Shown: in pieces, positions 1 through 8,425 of the stretch
Position numbering within the stretch: position 1 is the stretch's first letter
Layout of the letters: each line of letters starts with the position of its first letter
From: Micromonospora lutea
Lineage (GTDB): Bacteria; Actinomycetota; Actinomycetes; Mycobacteriales; Micromonosporaceae
Assembly: GCF_016863535.1 (NCBI RefSeq)
Contig: NZ_BOPB01000028.1
Span: forward strand, 62,001-126,000
DNA: 64,000 nucleotides
Direction of reading: 5' to 3'
Program-made: the position numbers and the translations under genes
Notes under the pieces: model-generated
Told to the model about the DNA's origin: nothing
Databases searched by the model: none
The model's input: only the letters and a program-made list of their open reading frames with translations

Positions 1-593
1 ATGGTGCGCTGTTTCTCGGGTGCTACCCGTCGGAAGTCACTGAGATAGATCTCGTGGTGCTTCCCGGTCATCCGCAGCCCCTGGGCGGGGATGAACTCGT
101 CGTGCAGGTGGGCGAGCACGGCTGCCTCGTCATCGAAGGAGCCGACGTGCAGAGTCTGCACACACCGCCCTTCGGACAGGGTCTCCAGCCGGATGTCAGC
201 GAGGCGTGCCGGCCGGTTCTTCGTTCCGGCCTGCTCGACGGCGGTGTCGACCATGGCCTCGTCGATCCAGTCCGGAATCATGAGCAGCAGGGTCCAGTTC
301 CACAGTGACTTGTCCCGTGACGTGGTGAAGGCAGCCATGTCCTCGGCCCACCACAGGCCCTCCAGGGGCGGAACGACGTAGTCGCGCCCGAGGTCGCGTT
401 TGCTGGCGAACTTGAGCTTGTACGCCACGGGATAAAGCGCTTCGACAGCGGTGGCGAAGGCCGGTGCGGTGTTGGGGTCGCCGTGGCCGTCGATCATGAG
501 GTACCGCATGTCGGGTACGTCCACGATCCGGAACTGCCCTCGTCGTGCCTGGTAGGCGTCGCAGGTCTTCTTGAAGTCGGTCTTGTCTGTCAT
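1..593 (-). CDS. GyrI-like small-molecule-binding domain protein (3' end outside window)
   Basis: The frame starts at ATG 593 (protein begins MTDKTDFKKTCDAYQARR) and is still open at the left edge after 197 residues. The segment MRYLMIDGHGDPN, the central EGLWWAED and the late GMTGKHHEIYLSDFRR-like stretch match the GyrI-like (COG4832) family of about 200 residues, so only a few C-terminal residues should be missing. These proteins have the SOUL/GyrI fold found as ligand-binding domains of AraC regulators; here there is no DNA-binding domain. The start lies 22 bp after the VOC gene on the same strand, so the two are probably co-transcribed. Ligand unknown. The translation is read directly from the reverse strand; the family call is from recognition. 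Confidence 0.8.
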   Translation of the reverse strand, partial: MTDKTDFKKTCDAYQARRGQFRIVDVPDMRYLMIDGHGDPNTAPAFATAVEALYPVAYKLKFASKRDLGRDYVVPPLEGLWWAEDMAAFTTSRDKSLWNWTLLLMIPDWIDEAMVDTAVEQAGTKNRPARLADIRLETLSEGRCVQTLHVGSFDDEAAVLAHLHDEFIPAQGLRMTGKHHEIYLSDFRRVAPEKQRT

Positions 594-615
594 CGGGTAC
601 CTGAAACCGGGCCGG

Positions 616-960
616 TCATTCGAGCGGTGCACCGCCGAAGCCGACCTCGTTGCCGTCGGGGTCGCGGTAGATCACCTTGCGCACACCGTTCTCGTACGTC
701 TCTCGTGAGGCTGGTTGGATCCCCCGGCTGGCGATGCCCTCCACCCGCTGATCGAGGTCGTCGACGAACACGGTCTGCAGGGCGTGGCCGGCCCGCTCCG
801 GCAGTTCCTCGATGTAGAGGTAGCGGTGCTCGGCAAGCTCCCACACCGCCTCCGTGTCGTTCGGCACGAACGTGGGTGCGGAGCCCAGCAACTGCTCGTA
901 CCAGGTGCGGGCATGCTGATAGTCGCTCACGGGGATCCCGGCGAAGAGGTCGACCGTCAC
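616..960 (-). CDS. VOC-family protein (glyoxalase/bleomycin-resistance fold)
   Basis: 114 residues with the usual two beta-alpha-beta-beta-beta modules of a vicinal oxygen chelate protein: an opening strand LFAGIPVSDYQHARTWYEQLLG, a central FVDDLDQRVEGIASRGI and a closing VIYRDPDGNEVGFGG. The DPDGNxxxF ending is characteristic. VOC proteins bind a metal or a small hydrophobic drug as dimers; the sequence does not tell which. It is first in a likely two-gene operon with the GyrI-like protein. Both members are of classes often involved in sensing or sequestering small molecules, but this is only inference. Confidence 0.85.
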   Translation of the reverse strand: MTVDLFAGIPVSDYQHARTWYEQLLGSAPTFVPNDTEAVWELAEHRYLYIEELPERAGHALQTVFVDDLDQRVEGIASRGIQPASRETYENGVRKVIYRDPDGNEVGFGGAPLE

Positions 961-1019
961 GCGTTCACGCTAACCCCGCTGCCGACACGCACAAAGAACC
1001 GCCGCCTCGCCCGTGGCAA

Positions 1020-1901
1020 TCAGGACCGGCTCCGGAAGGGGGCCAGGGTGGCGCGGATTTGATCTGCCGCGCCCCAGTCGTCGTCGAACTGGGCCAGCAC
1101 GGCGAGATGTTGTCGTAGTTGGATGATCGGCATGCGATCCCGCCAACCGTCGTCGAGGGAGGTCAGCTCCGCATAGACGTCGAAGAACCGTTGTGCCTCG
1201 GGCGGGGGCGAGGTGGACCACACGTGGGCGAGGTCGACCTCGGCCCACATGTAGGACACGGCCGGGTCGATCAGGGCGGGCTGCCCGTCCGGGGTGGCCA
1301 GAATGTTGTGGGCCCACAGGTCGCCGTGCGTCAGACAGGCCGGCCGGTCCGGCAGCAGGTCGGGCAACCGGTGACAGAGCCGCTCCAGCGCCGCCCGGTC
1401 CGCCGAGTCGAGTGCCGCGTCGACGCGGGGCTGCCCGAGCCACCGGAGCAGCCGGTGCTGGGCGAAGAACGCGAAACCGTCGTCGCACCAGGTGTTGACC
1501 TGCTGGCAGCGGCCCAGCCAGTTGTCGCGGTGCCATCCGAAGCGCGGGTGGGTGGTGCTCAGGTGCAGTCGGGCGAGGATGTGCGCGAACTGCTCCCAGA
1601 AGCTGCGGCTGTGCGGCCTCGGTCGCAGCACCGACAACACGAGCAGCTCCCGGCCGGCCAGGATCACCTCGGGTGTGGCCACACCGCCGAGGTCACGCAG
1701 AACGACCAGCCCTTCGGCCTCCGCGACGAAGACGTCGTCGGTCGGTGCGTCGGCGAAGGCCTTGACGAACACCGGTGGCGCGTCTCGACGGGTGGCGATG
1801 CCCGCGAGCGCGGCGACTCCGCCGGTGGTCGGCTGCACCGTGACGACGTCCCGAATCCCGGCCCGGCGCAGGCACTCCAGCAGGATCGTTGTCGAGGACA
1901 T
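1020..1901 (-). CDS. Fructosamine kinase family protein
   Basis: 293 residues, normal for the family. FGWHRDNWLG (about 121-130) is the signature found in fructosamine/ketosamine-3-kinases, THGDLWAHNI (191-200) is the catalytic loop of the aminoglycoside-phosphotransferase fold, and IDPAVSYMWAEVDLA (211-225) carries the metal-binding aspartate. Enzymes of this group phosphorylate sugars attached to amines on glycated proteins, which destabilises the adduct and so repairs it. The gene faces away from the polymerase gene that follows; about 165 bp separate the two starts. A general APH-type kinase with another substrate cannot be excluded. Confidence 0.88.
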   Translation of the reverse strand: MSSTTILLECLRRAGIRDVVTVQPTTGGVAALAGIATRRDAPPVFVKAFADAPTDDVFVAEAEGLVVLRDLGGVATPEVILAGRELLVLSVLRPRPHSRSFWEQFAHILARLHLSTTHPRFGWHRDNWLGRCQQVNTWCDDGFAFFAQHRLLRWLGQPRVDAALDSADRAALERLCHRLPDLLPDRPACLTHGDLWAHNILATPDGQPALIDPAVSYMWAEVDLAHVWSTSPPPEAQRFFDVYAELTSLDDGWRDRMPIIQLRQHLAVLAQFDDDWGAADQIRATLAPFRSRS

Positions 1902-2065
1902 CAGGACGGACTCCTCCTGCCCGGGGCGCTTGTTCGCTGATCATATTGCGATGGACTGCCGGCATTTTCAACGCGCCGAAGTCGCCATGACCCGGAGCCT
2001 GACCCGCAAGTGCGACAGTCTGGGCCGGCACCGGTGTGTCGTAGGGGCCGGGCAGAATCACGTTC

Positions 2066-3745
2066 GTGCTGGTGGCGGTGGTGCCCGATGAACGGGGCGG
2101 GGGAGTGCTGCAACCCCTCGATCCGGCGGGCGCGCCGCTGAGCGGGCCCGAGACGGTTGTCGACCTGCCGGCTGCGGTGGCTGCCCGGGAGCGCACCGAC
2201 CAGCCGCGCTGGGTCTGGGCTTCCGGCGCGACGCTCTACCCGGCGCTGCTCCGCGCCGGGATCACGGTGCAGCGGTGTCACGACGTGGAGCTGACCGAGG
2301 CGCTGCTGCTCGGGTACGCCGGCCGGTGGGGTGAGCCCCGCGCGTTGCCGGCGGCGTGGGCGCGGCTGACCGGGGCGTCGGTGCCGGCCGATCCACCACC
2401 ACGGGCGGCGGTCCCGCCCGGTGCCGGTCAGGCCGCGCTCTTCGACGCTGTTCCCGGCCCGCCGGGCCCCGGCATCACCGCGGTGACCCGGGTGTACGCC
2501 GACCAGCTCGACCGCATCGCGGCGACCGCCGACCCGGGGCGGTTCCGGCTGTTGGTGGCGGCCGAGTCGGCCGGTGCGCTGATCGCGGCCGAGATGGGGG
2601 CGGCCGGTCTGCCCTGGCGGGCCGACGTGCACGACGCGGTCCTCGCCGAACTGCTGGGTGAGCCTTCTCCGGTGGGCGGGCCGCCACGTCGACTGGCGGA
2701 GTTGGCCGAGCGGATCGCCGAGGCTTTCGGGGTGCGGCAGCTGCACGCGGACAGCCCGGCCGAGTTGCTGAAGGCGTTCGCGCGGGCCGGGGTGGAGCTG
2801 CCGAACACCCGGGCCTGGGTGCTGCGCGGGGTCGACCATCCCGCGGTGCCGCTGGTTCTGCAGTACAAGGAGCTCTACCGGATCTGGACGGCGCACGGCC
2901 GGGCTTGGCGGGACGCCTGGGTGCGTGACGGCCGGTTCCGGCCGGAGTACGTACCGGGCGGGGTGGTGTCGGGGCGGTGGGCCACTCGGGGTGGTGGCGC
3001 GTTGCAGATTCCGAAGGTGATCCGTCGCGCGGCGGTGGCCGACCCGGGCTGGCGGTTCGTGGTGGCGGACGCCGGGCAGTTGGAGCCGCGGGTGCTGGCG
3101 GCGGTTTCCGGTGACGCCCGGCTCGCCGCTGCCGGGGCGACCGGTGACCTGTACGCCGCGCTGGCCCGGGACGCGTTCGGCGGTGACCGCAGCCGCGCCA
3201 AGCTGGCGCTGCTCGGCGCGATGTACGGGCAGACCGGTGGGTCGGCGGTGCCGGCCCTGGCGGTGTTGCGGCGCAACTACCCGACCGCGTTCGGGCATGT
3301 CGAGGCCGCGGCGCGTACCGGTGAGACGGGTGGGTTGGTGCGTTCCTGGCTGGGGCGGACCTGCCCGCCCGGCACGGCGGGTTTCGGTGGCGACGACGAA
3401 GGGCCGGTGGACCCGGACGCGGCCGGTGACGTGTGGTCGCCCCGGGCCCGGGCGGCGCGTTCCCGGGGCCGGTTCACCCGCAACTTCGTCATCCAGGCCA
3501 CCGCGGCCGAGTGGGCCTCCACCCTGCTGGCGGTGCTGCGCGGCGAGTTGGCAGCCACCGGGGCGGAGCTGGTCTTCTTCCAGCACGACGAGGTGATCGT
3601 GCACTGCCCGGTGGAGCAGGCGGAGCGGGTCGCCGAGCTGGTGGATCGGGCCGGTCGGCGGGCGACCTCGCTGCTGTTCGGCGACACTGCGGTCCGCTTT
3701 CCGTTGGATCTCTCCATCGTGGAGTGCTACGCCGACGCACTCTGA
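2066..3745 (+). CDS. Bifunctional 3'-5' exonuclease/DNA polymerase (family A, actinobacterial type)
   Basis: 559 residues, much shorter than DNA polymerase I because the 5' nuclease domain is absent. The polymerase core is intact: motif A reads VADAGQLEPRVLA with Asp335, motif B has RSRAKLALLGAMYG (Arg375/377, Lys379, Tyr387), and motif C reads FFQHDEVIVHCP with Asp508. The N-terminal half shows an RNase-D-like layout but without clear DxE exonuclease residues that I can point to. Homologues are common in actinobacteria alongside a full PolA and are thought to act in repair synthesis. Start GTG 2066 is chosen from frame and position; the ribosome-binding site is weak. Confidence 0.88.
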   Translation: MLVAVVPDERGGGVLQPLDPAGAPLSGPETVVDLPAAVAARERTDQPRWVWASGATLYPALLRAGITVQRCHDVELTEALLLGYAGRWGEPRALPAAWARLTGASVPADPPPRAAVPPGAGQAALFDAVPGPPGPGITAVTRVYADQLDRIAATADPGRFRLLVAAESAGALIAAEMGAAGLPWRADVHDAVLAELLGEPSPVGGPPRRLAELAERIAEAFGVRQLHADSPAELLKAFARAGVELPNTRAWVLRGVDHPAVPLVLQYKELYRIWTAHGRAWRDAWVRDGRFRPEYVPGGVVSGRWATRGGGALQIPKVIRRAAVADPGWRFVVADAGQLEPRVLAAVSGDARLAAAGATGDLYAALARDAFGGDRSRAKLALLGAMYGQTGGSAVPALAVLRRNYPTAFGHVEAAARTGETGGLVRSWLGRTCPPGTAGFGGDDEGPVDPDAAGDVWSPRARAARSRGRFTRNFVIQATAAEWASTLLAVLRGELAATGAELVFFQHDEVIVHCPVEQAERVAELVDRAGRRATSLLFGDTAVRFPLDLSIVECYADAL

Positions 3746-3753
3746 GTACGGGT

Positions 3754-3821
3754 AGGCGGACAAATGTTCACCGGAATTTCTCGGCTCATACATGCCGAGA
3801 AAGCGAGGAATTCGTCCGCCT
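3754..3821. terminator. Nested two-tier hairpin after the polymerase gene
   Basis: An outer perfect 8-bp inverted repeat (AGGCGGAC at 3754-3761 and GTCCGCCT at 3814-3821) encloses an inner perfect 9-bp inverted repeat (TTTCTCGGC at 3777-3785 and GCCGAGAAA at 3794-3802) with an 8-nt loop. It begins 9 bp after the polymerase stop and ends about 100 bp before the sulfotransferase start. It may terminate the polymerase transcript or be a structured leader of the sulfotransferase mRNA. There is no T-run. Confidence 0.55.
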
Positions 3822-3923
3822 GACGCCGGGTCGCCCGCTGTTCCCGGTGCCCCTGCCGTGTGTCACTCTGGCCCCGCAAACGTGACCACTTTGATCGACA
3901 TGGTGTCGGTGCCGGGAGGCGGT

Positions 3924-5030
3924 ATGGCCAGACGCGTGTATCTGCATATCGGTGCGCCGAAAACGGGAAGCACCTATGTGCAGAACGTGCTCTGGAACAA
4001 TTGCGCCGCCTTGCAGGAGGCGGGCATTCTGTTGCCGGGTAGTCCGGTGGCGCACGATCAGGCGATGGCTGACCTGCGCGCGGCACCCTGGCGGGACACC
4101 GACGTCTACTGGACCTGGGACCGGTTGGCCGAGAAGGCCCGTGGCTGGGCCGGCGATGTGATCATCAGCAACGAAGGGCTGGGCGCGGCGACCGGTGCGC
4201 AGGCCGCCCGGGCTGTGGAGAGCCTGGATGGTGCCGAGGTGCACGTCATCGCGGCCGGTCGTGACCTGTGGCGTACGTTCCCGTCGTTCTGGCAGCAGAG
4301 CGTCCGGGCCCGCAGTGGTTGGCGGTTCGGTGCCTTCATGCGCGCGGTGGAGGAGGGCCGGGCGGAGGCTTTCTGGAACAACCACACCGCGCCGCGCATG
4401 CTGCGTCGGTGGGGGGACCTGGTCCCCGCGGAACACCGGTACCTGGTGACGGTTCCTGCGCCCGGTGCCCCACGGGACCTGCTGTGGCACCGGTTCGCCG
4501 GGATCCTCGGGATCCCGGACGGGCTCTGCGAGCTGGCGGAACCCACCTCGAACCCGTCGCTCGGCGCAGCCGAGATCGAACTGCTGCGTCGGGTGAACCT
4601 GGCGTTGGGCGACAGGTACCCGCTGCGGACGCCGTACCAGAAGGTGGTACAGCGGCACCTGGTCGACGCCGTGCTCAAACGCCGCGAGGGGGCGACCTTC
4701 GGCGTCGGCCTGGACCGGGCCGACTGGGTGCGCGAGCTGGCGGAGCAGCAGATCAAGGAGCTTCAGGACTACCCGTGCCGGATCGTCGGCGACCTCGACG
4801 AGTTGCGGCCGACCGTGATGCGGCAGAGCAACAGCCCCGACGACCTGGGCGAGGAGCAGCTGCTCCAGGTAGCTGTCGAGACGATCGTCGGCATGCTGGC
4901 GCACGCCGATGCGCTCAGCCAGCCGCCTCCCGGCGACCACGACAACATGAACGTCCTCTCCCGGCTGAGGACTCGGGCGGCCGGTGGCGTCAAACGCCGG
5001 TTACGCCTGGCTACCCGACGCGAGCCGTAG
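3924..5030 (+). CDS. Sulfotransferase-family protein
   Basis: 368 residues. The N-terminal RRVYLHIGAPKTGSTYVQN is the 5'-phosphosulfate-binding loop of PAPS-dependent sulfotransferases (GAPKTGST). The Arg/Ser segment expected for the 3'-phosphate is plausibly VHVIAAGRDLWRTFPSFWQQ about 105 residues later. Enzymes of this kind move a sulfate group from PAPS to a hydroxyl or amine, but the acceptor cannot be read from sequence. Start ATG 3924 is preferred because GGGAGGC lies just upstream and the product then begins right before the PAPS loop; the frame is open upstream to 3792. It stands alone, with no PAPS-synthesis genes nearby. Confidence 0.85.
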   Translation: MARRVYLHIGAPKTGSTYVQNVLWNNCAALQEAGILLPGSPVAHDQAMADLRAAPWRDTDVYWTWDRLAEKARGWAGDVIISNEGLGAATGAQAARAVESLDGAEVHVIAAGRDLWRTFPSFWQQSVRARSGWRFGAFMRAVEEGRAEAFWNNHTAPRMLRRWGDLVPAEHRYLVTVPAPGAPRDLLWHRFAGILGIPDGLCELAEPTSNPSLGAAEIELLRRVNLALGDRYPLRTPYQKVVQRHLVDAVLKRREGATFGVGLDRADWVRELAEQQIKELQDYPCRIVGDLDELRPTVMRQSNSPDDLGEEQLLQVAVETIVGMLAHADALSQPPPGDHDNMNVLSRLRTRAAGGVKRRLRLATRREP

Positions 5031-5209
5031 CCCGACCGGCACCGTCGTCACGTCCACTGGAGGCGGTGTGTGCCGACCTATAGATACCCAATTTACACCA
5101 AATGCCCCGCCACTCTCGTCCGGCCGCCGTCGTTGCAAACGGTGTGCGTAGGACGGGACGGTCGGGGTCGCGTGGCTCCGACCGCTCCCACGCTGGAGGG
5201 AGCGCAGCT

Positions 5210-5821
5210 CTGAACCGGATCGCAGGAATGATCATCGCCGCAGGGGGTGGCCGCCGGATCGGCGGGCCGGAGGCCCTGCTGCACCAGGGCGGCAAGCCAC
5301 TGGTCGACCAGATGATCGACACGCTGACGGAGGCGGGCTGCGGGCAGATCGTGGTCGTCCTGGGTGCCGCAGCCGACCAGGTCCGCGAGACCGCGGACCT
5401 GAGTCGCGCCACCGTGGTGGTCAACCGCGCCTGGGGTACCGGCGTCGGCTCGTCCATCCGGGCCGGCCTCGCCGGCATCGACGACGATCGGGTCGAGGCG
5501 GCGGTGGTGGTGCCGGTGGACATGCCGGGGCTCACCGCTGCGGCGGTGCGGCGGGTCGCCGCGTTGCCCTTTCCCGACGTGCTGGTCTGCGCCACCTACA
5601 ACGGGCTGCGCGGCTACCCGATGCTGTTCGGTCGTCGACACTGGCCCGGCATCGCCACCCTGGCCAGCGCCGACGTGGGTGCCCGGCCGTATCTGCTGGC
5701 GCACAAGGACCAGATCGTCGACATCGCCTGCGACGCGGTGGCCGACGGCAGCCGGGTCGACACCCCCGAGCTGATGGCGCTCTACGGCCTCACCGTCCCC
5801 GAACAACGCGTCGGCGTCTGA
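5210..5821 (+). CDS. MobA/MocA-like nucleotidyltransferase
   Basis: About 204 residues with the N-terminal nucleotide-binding motif GMIIAAGGGRRIGGPEALL, then ATVVVNRAWGTGVGSSIRAGL and VVVPVDMPGLT (the metal-binding DMP). This is the MobA-like NTP-transferase fold used in molybdenum-cofactor nucleotide addition (MobA, MocA) and some sugar nucleotidyltransferases. The usual LxxGGxSxRMGxxK lysine is replaced here by the PEALL segment, so the substrate is uncertain. Start: CTG 5210 sits 9 nt after a good GGAGGG; ATG 5228 begins right at the conserved strand and ATG 5102 gives an extra arginine-rich stretch that looks non-native. No molybdoenzyme genes are adjacent. Confidence 0.75.
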   Translation: MNRIAGMIIAAGGGRRIGGPEALLHQGGKPLVDQMIDTLTEAGCGQIVVVLGAAADQVRETADLSRATVVVNRAWGTGVGSSIRAGLAGIDDDRVEAAVVVPVDMPGLTAAAVRRVAALPFPDVLVCATYNGLRGYPMLFGRRHWPGIATLASADVGARPYLLAHKDQIVDIACDAVADGSRVDTPELMALYGLTVPEQRVGV

Positions 5822-5829
5822 CCCGTCGG

Positions 5830-6747
5830 TCAGTGTGCCGGCAGATCGAACAGGTCGGCGGCGGCCTGCCAACAGACCACCCGCAACCAGTCGTCGCCCA
5901 GGTCGAGCCGGGCCAGACCGGTCAACTGCTCGGCGTACGGGTAGGGGATGTTCGGGAAGTCGCTGCCCAGCAGGACCTTGCCGGCCAGCCCCAGCTCACG
6001 CAGTCGCGGCAACTCCTCGGGCGGGAACGACACGAATTGGTCGAAGAACGAGGTGAACACCATGGTGGTGTCCAGCCGCACCCGCTCGTGACGCTCGGCG
6101 AGATCCAGGAAGGCGGAAAAGTCCGGCGCGCCCAGGTGGGCGACGATCGCGGGCAGCCGTGGGTGCCGGGTGAGCAACGCGGCGAACGGGTCCGGCCCGG
6201 TGTGGGCGGCACCCACCGGCGCGTGCCCGGCATGGACGACCACCGGTACGCCGGCCTCGGTGAGCATGCCCCACACCTGCTCCAACGCCGGGTCCGTCGG
6301 TGCGAAACCGCCGACCTGGAGGTGCACCTTGAACACCCGGGCGCCGGCATCGATCGCTTCGGCGACGTAGCGTGGCGCCTCCGGCTCGGGGTAGAAGGTG
6401 GCCGAAGGCAGGCATTCGGGCGTGTGACGCGCGAAGTCCAGCGTCCAGTGGTTCAGCTGCTCGGCCATTGCGGGCCGGTGGGCGTACGCCAACGCGCCGA
6501 ACGCCCGTACCCCCAGCCGGCGGAGGTGGTCGACGCGTTCCTCGTCGCTCCACCGGTAGCGGATCGGCCACTCCATCCCCACCAGCGGGCCGGCGGAGTC
6601 GAAATGCTCCCACACCCGACGGCGCATCCTCGGCGGCAGGAAGTGCACGTGCACGTCGGCCAGACCGGGCAGCCCGAGCTGCTGCCAGAACCGTGGCACG
6701 GCCTCGTCGGCGGCCACGATCGCCGGGTCCACCGCCTCGACGCTCAC
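5830..6747 (-). CDS. Amidohydrolase-family (COG2159-type) TIM-barrel hydrolase
   Basis: 305 residues with the order of metal and catalytic motifs of the amidohydrolase superfamily: DVHVHF near residue 31 (HxH), a barrel-strand VFKVHLQ, PVVVHAGH, AIVAHLGAPD and the terminal LLGSDFPNIPYPY with the catalytic Asp. The group includes decarboxylases and hydrolases of aromatic or lactone substrates; the substrate here is unknown. GTG 6747 overlaps the stop of the upstream membrane hydrolase by 4 bp, so the two are translationally coupled. Its 3' end is only 8 bp from the convergent nucleotidyltransferase gene. Confidence 0.85.
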   Translation of the reverse strand: MSVEAVDPAIVAADEAVPRFWQQLGLPGLADVHVHFLPPRMRRRVWEHFDSAGPLVGMEWPIRYRWSDEERVDHLRRLGVRAFGALAYAHRPAMAEQLNHWTLDFARHTPECLPSATFYPEPEAPRYVAEAIDAGARVFKVHLQVGGFAPTDPALEQVWGMLTEAGVPVVVHAGHAPVGAAHTGPDPFAALLTRHPRLPAIVAHLGAPDFSAFLDLAERHERVRLDTTMVFTSFFDQFVSFPPEELPRLRELGLAGKVLLGSDFPNIPYPYAEQLTGLARLDLGDDWLRVVCWQAAADLFDLPAH

Positions 6748-7553
6748 AGATCGAGGTTAAACCTCTGCAACACCGAGGGGGCGACAAGCCCGACCGTGGC
6801 CAGCACCGACACGATGGTCAGCGCGGTGCGGACCACGACGATCTCGGTCTTGCCGCCGGCCCGCAGTGCGATCTTGTCGGGCAGGCTGATCGGTGTCCAC
6901 ATCCGGCGTTTGATCGGGATCGGCCAGAGAATCGGTACGCCGGCCCGAGTGATCATGTCACCGATGATGTGCACGAAACAGCCCACGCCGACAGCTAATC
7001 CGATCATGGGATAACCCCGGTCGCCAGGGAGGTTCGCGGCGGTGAACACGGCGGCACCGGCGGAGACCAGGGTGACGATGAGCCAGCCGGCTCGCTCGGC
7101 CCACTCGTCGAACAGGCCGCGCAGGGCGAGACCGATCATGAAGAACAGGATGCCGATGACGGCCCACTTGCCGTACCGGGCGCAGAGCGTGGTGGTGCCC
7201 CAGCCCACCAGCACGGTGAACGGGATGGTGTGGGTCAACGTCCGGTGGCCGTTGCTGCGCTTGGGGTCGCGGCTGAGCTTGGTGGCGTAGTAGACGCCCA
7301 GCGAGATCTTCTCCACCACCTCGGCGACAAACAGTGAGAAGACGCCGAAGGTGCGGGCCACGGTCGCGCCACCCTGGTTGCGGGTGACCTTGCCGGACAG
7401 GTCGAGATCGGGCAGCAGTGCCCCTCCGGCGCAGACGGCGGTGCCGACGGCCAACGCCAACGGCGACTGCTCGTAGTCGTAGAACTGCTGGAGCGCCCAG
7501 GATCCGCTCAGCCATACCGCCGCGCCGGACAGCGCGTGCGACGGTCCCATCAT
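6744..7553 (-). CDS. Membrane-bound metal-dependent hydrolase (YdjM/DUF457 type)
   Basis: 269 residues, starting MMGPSHALSGAAVWL, where GPSHxxxG with the histidine is the first metal-ligand motif; LLPDLDLSGKVTRNQGG and the later NGHRTLTHTIPF supply the Asp and His residues typical of the YdjM family, and GCFVHIIGDMITRAGVPIL is the closing motif. Several hydrophobic segments place it in the membrane. E. coli YdjM is LexA-controlled, but the function of the family is not settled. It is the first gene of a two-gene operon with the amidohydrolase. GGGGAGGGCGAG precedes the start. Confidence 0.85.
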   Translation of the reverse strand: MMGPSHALSGAAVWLSGSWALQQFYDYEQSPLALAVGTAVCAGGALLPDLDLSGKVTRNQGGATVARTFGVFSLFVAEVVEKISLGVYYATKLSRDPKRSNGHRTLTHTIPFTVLVGWGTTTLCARYGKWAVIGILFFMIGLALRGLFDEWAERAGWLIVTLVSAGAAVFTAANLPGDRGYPMIGLAVGVGCFVHIIGDMITRAGVPILWPIPIKRRMWTPISLPDKIALRAGGKTEIVVVRTALTIVSVLATVGLVAPSVLQRFNLDL

Positions 7554-7588
7554 CTCGGCTCGCCCTCCCCAGGGATCTTGAGCGCCAA

Positions 7589-7606
7589 AACTACGTCACT
7601 GTAGTT
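7589..7606. promoter_or_regulatory. Candidate operator upstream of the YdjM-like gene
   Basis: AACTAC-gtcact-GTAGTT is a perfect 6-bp inverted repeat 36-53 bp upstream of the start codon at 7553, a typical place for a repressor dimer site. It stands out as an AT-containing island in GC-rich DNA. It does not match the actinobacterial LexA box (GAAC-N4-GTTC). The binding protein is unknown. Confidence 0.4.
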
Positions 7607-7766
7607 CGCGGCGACGCCGCAGGGGGACCGCCTGCCACATCCACTTCAGACAGTGACCGGATCCGACCGACGGACCGGGCCGATCACCAGGGAGTATGGC
7701 AGCGCGTGACGGTCGGCTGGCACGATCTGTCGGCCATGGGACGGCGGCACGGACCGGACCGCGGGG

Positions 7767-8345
7767 TCACCACCAGCGTTTGCGGGGCGCGCGAACGGTC
7801 ACGTCACCGAAGATCGCGCGGCAGTGCACCTCGATCACCGGTGCGCCCGCAGCGACCGGGCCGCTGAGCTTGGACTGCTTGCTACCGAAGACGGCGCTGC
7901 CGGTGAGCCGGACATCGGTGCCCTCCGCCACGACGATCGTGACGTTGCCGAAGATCGCTTCCGCTTCGATCCGGATCACCCGCCCGGGCAGCCTGGCCTC
8001 GTGCAGCTCGATCCGGCAGTCGCCGAAGACCGCCCGAGCCTCGATGCGCTCCGGTGCCGGCCACGCGCCCTTGCGAACCTCGTTGCCGAAGATGGCCAGG
8101 AGTTTCTCCGGCGCGGGAACGAGCCCGCCCGGTGCGGGACGGGCCGCCGCGTCCGGCAGGTCCCTGGTGACCCTGGCCAGTTCGCCACGGGTCTGCGCGG
8201 CGTGAGCGACGCCGGCCCGTTCGGTGTACTCGTCAAGGGTGAGCCGGCCTTCGGCCGTCGCCTTGCCGAGCAGCTCCACGACCTCCTCCCGCTCCCGGTC
8301 GGAGACTCGCAGCTGGTCAGTGTCGTCGTACCGGTCCGGTTCCAC
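7767..8345 (-). CDS. DUF1707 protein with C-terminal LiaF-like repeat
   Basis: 192 residues. The N-terminal RVSDREREEVVELLGKATAEGRLTL..EYTERAGVAHAAQTRGEL is the DUF1707 (SHOCT-like) module of actinobacteria. The rest contains four similar beta-rich units, each with an (A/S)xFG(D/N/S) turn: LLAIFGNEVRKG, ARAVFGDCRIEL, AEAIFGNVTIVV, GSAVFGSKQSKL, CRAIFGDVTVRA, which resembles the LiaF/VraT C-terminal beta-helix. Proteins of this type are linked with envelope-stress responses, but I do not know this one's role. No signal peptide or membrane segment is seen. It is next to a Ser/Thr kinase on the same strand, with 80 bp between them. Confidence 0.8.
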   Translation of the reverse strand: MEPDRYDDTDQLRVSDREREEVVELLGKATAEGRLTLDEYTERAGVAHAAQTRGELARVTRDLPDAAARPAPGGLVPAPEKLLAIFGNEVRKGAWPAPERIEARAVFGDCRIELHEARLPGRVIRIEAEAIFGNVTIVVAEGTDVRLTGSAVFGSKQSKLSGPVAAGAPVIEVHCRAIFGDVTVRAPRKRWW

Positions 8346-8425
8346 GCTCCGAGACTAACGGCGTCCCGTGAGGTCGTGTTCTGGCGCGGCGTCCGGAGAC
8401 GTTCACCGGGCCGCGACGTGCCGCA

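Noticed and set aside
1901..3793. 630-codon reverse frame opposite the polymerase gene
   Set aside because: Low-complexity Pro/Arg/Gly/His composition and no ribosome-binding site; the forward frame has intact polymerase motifs.
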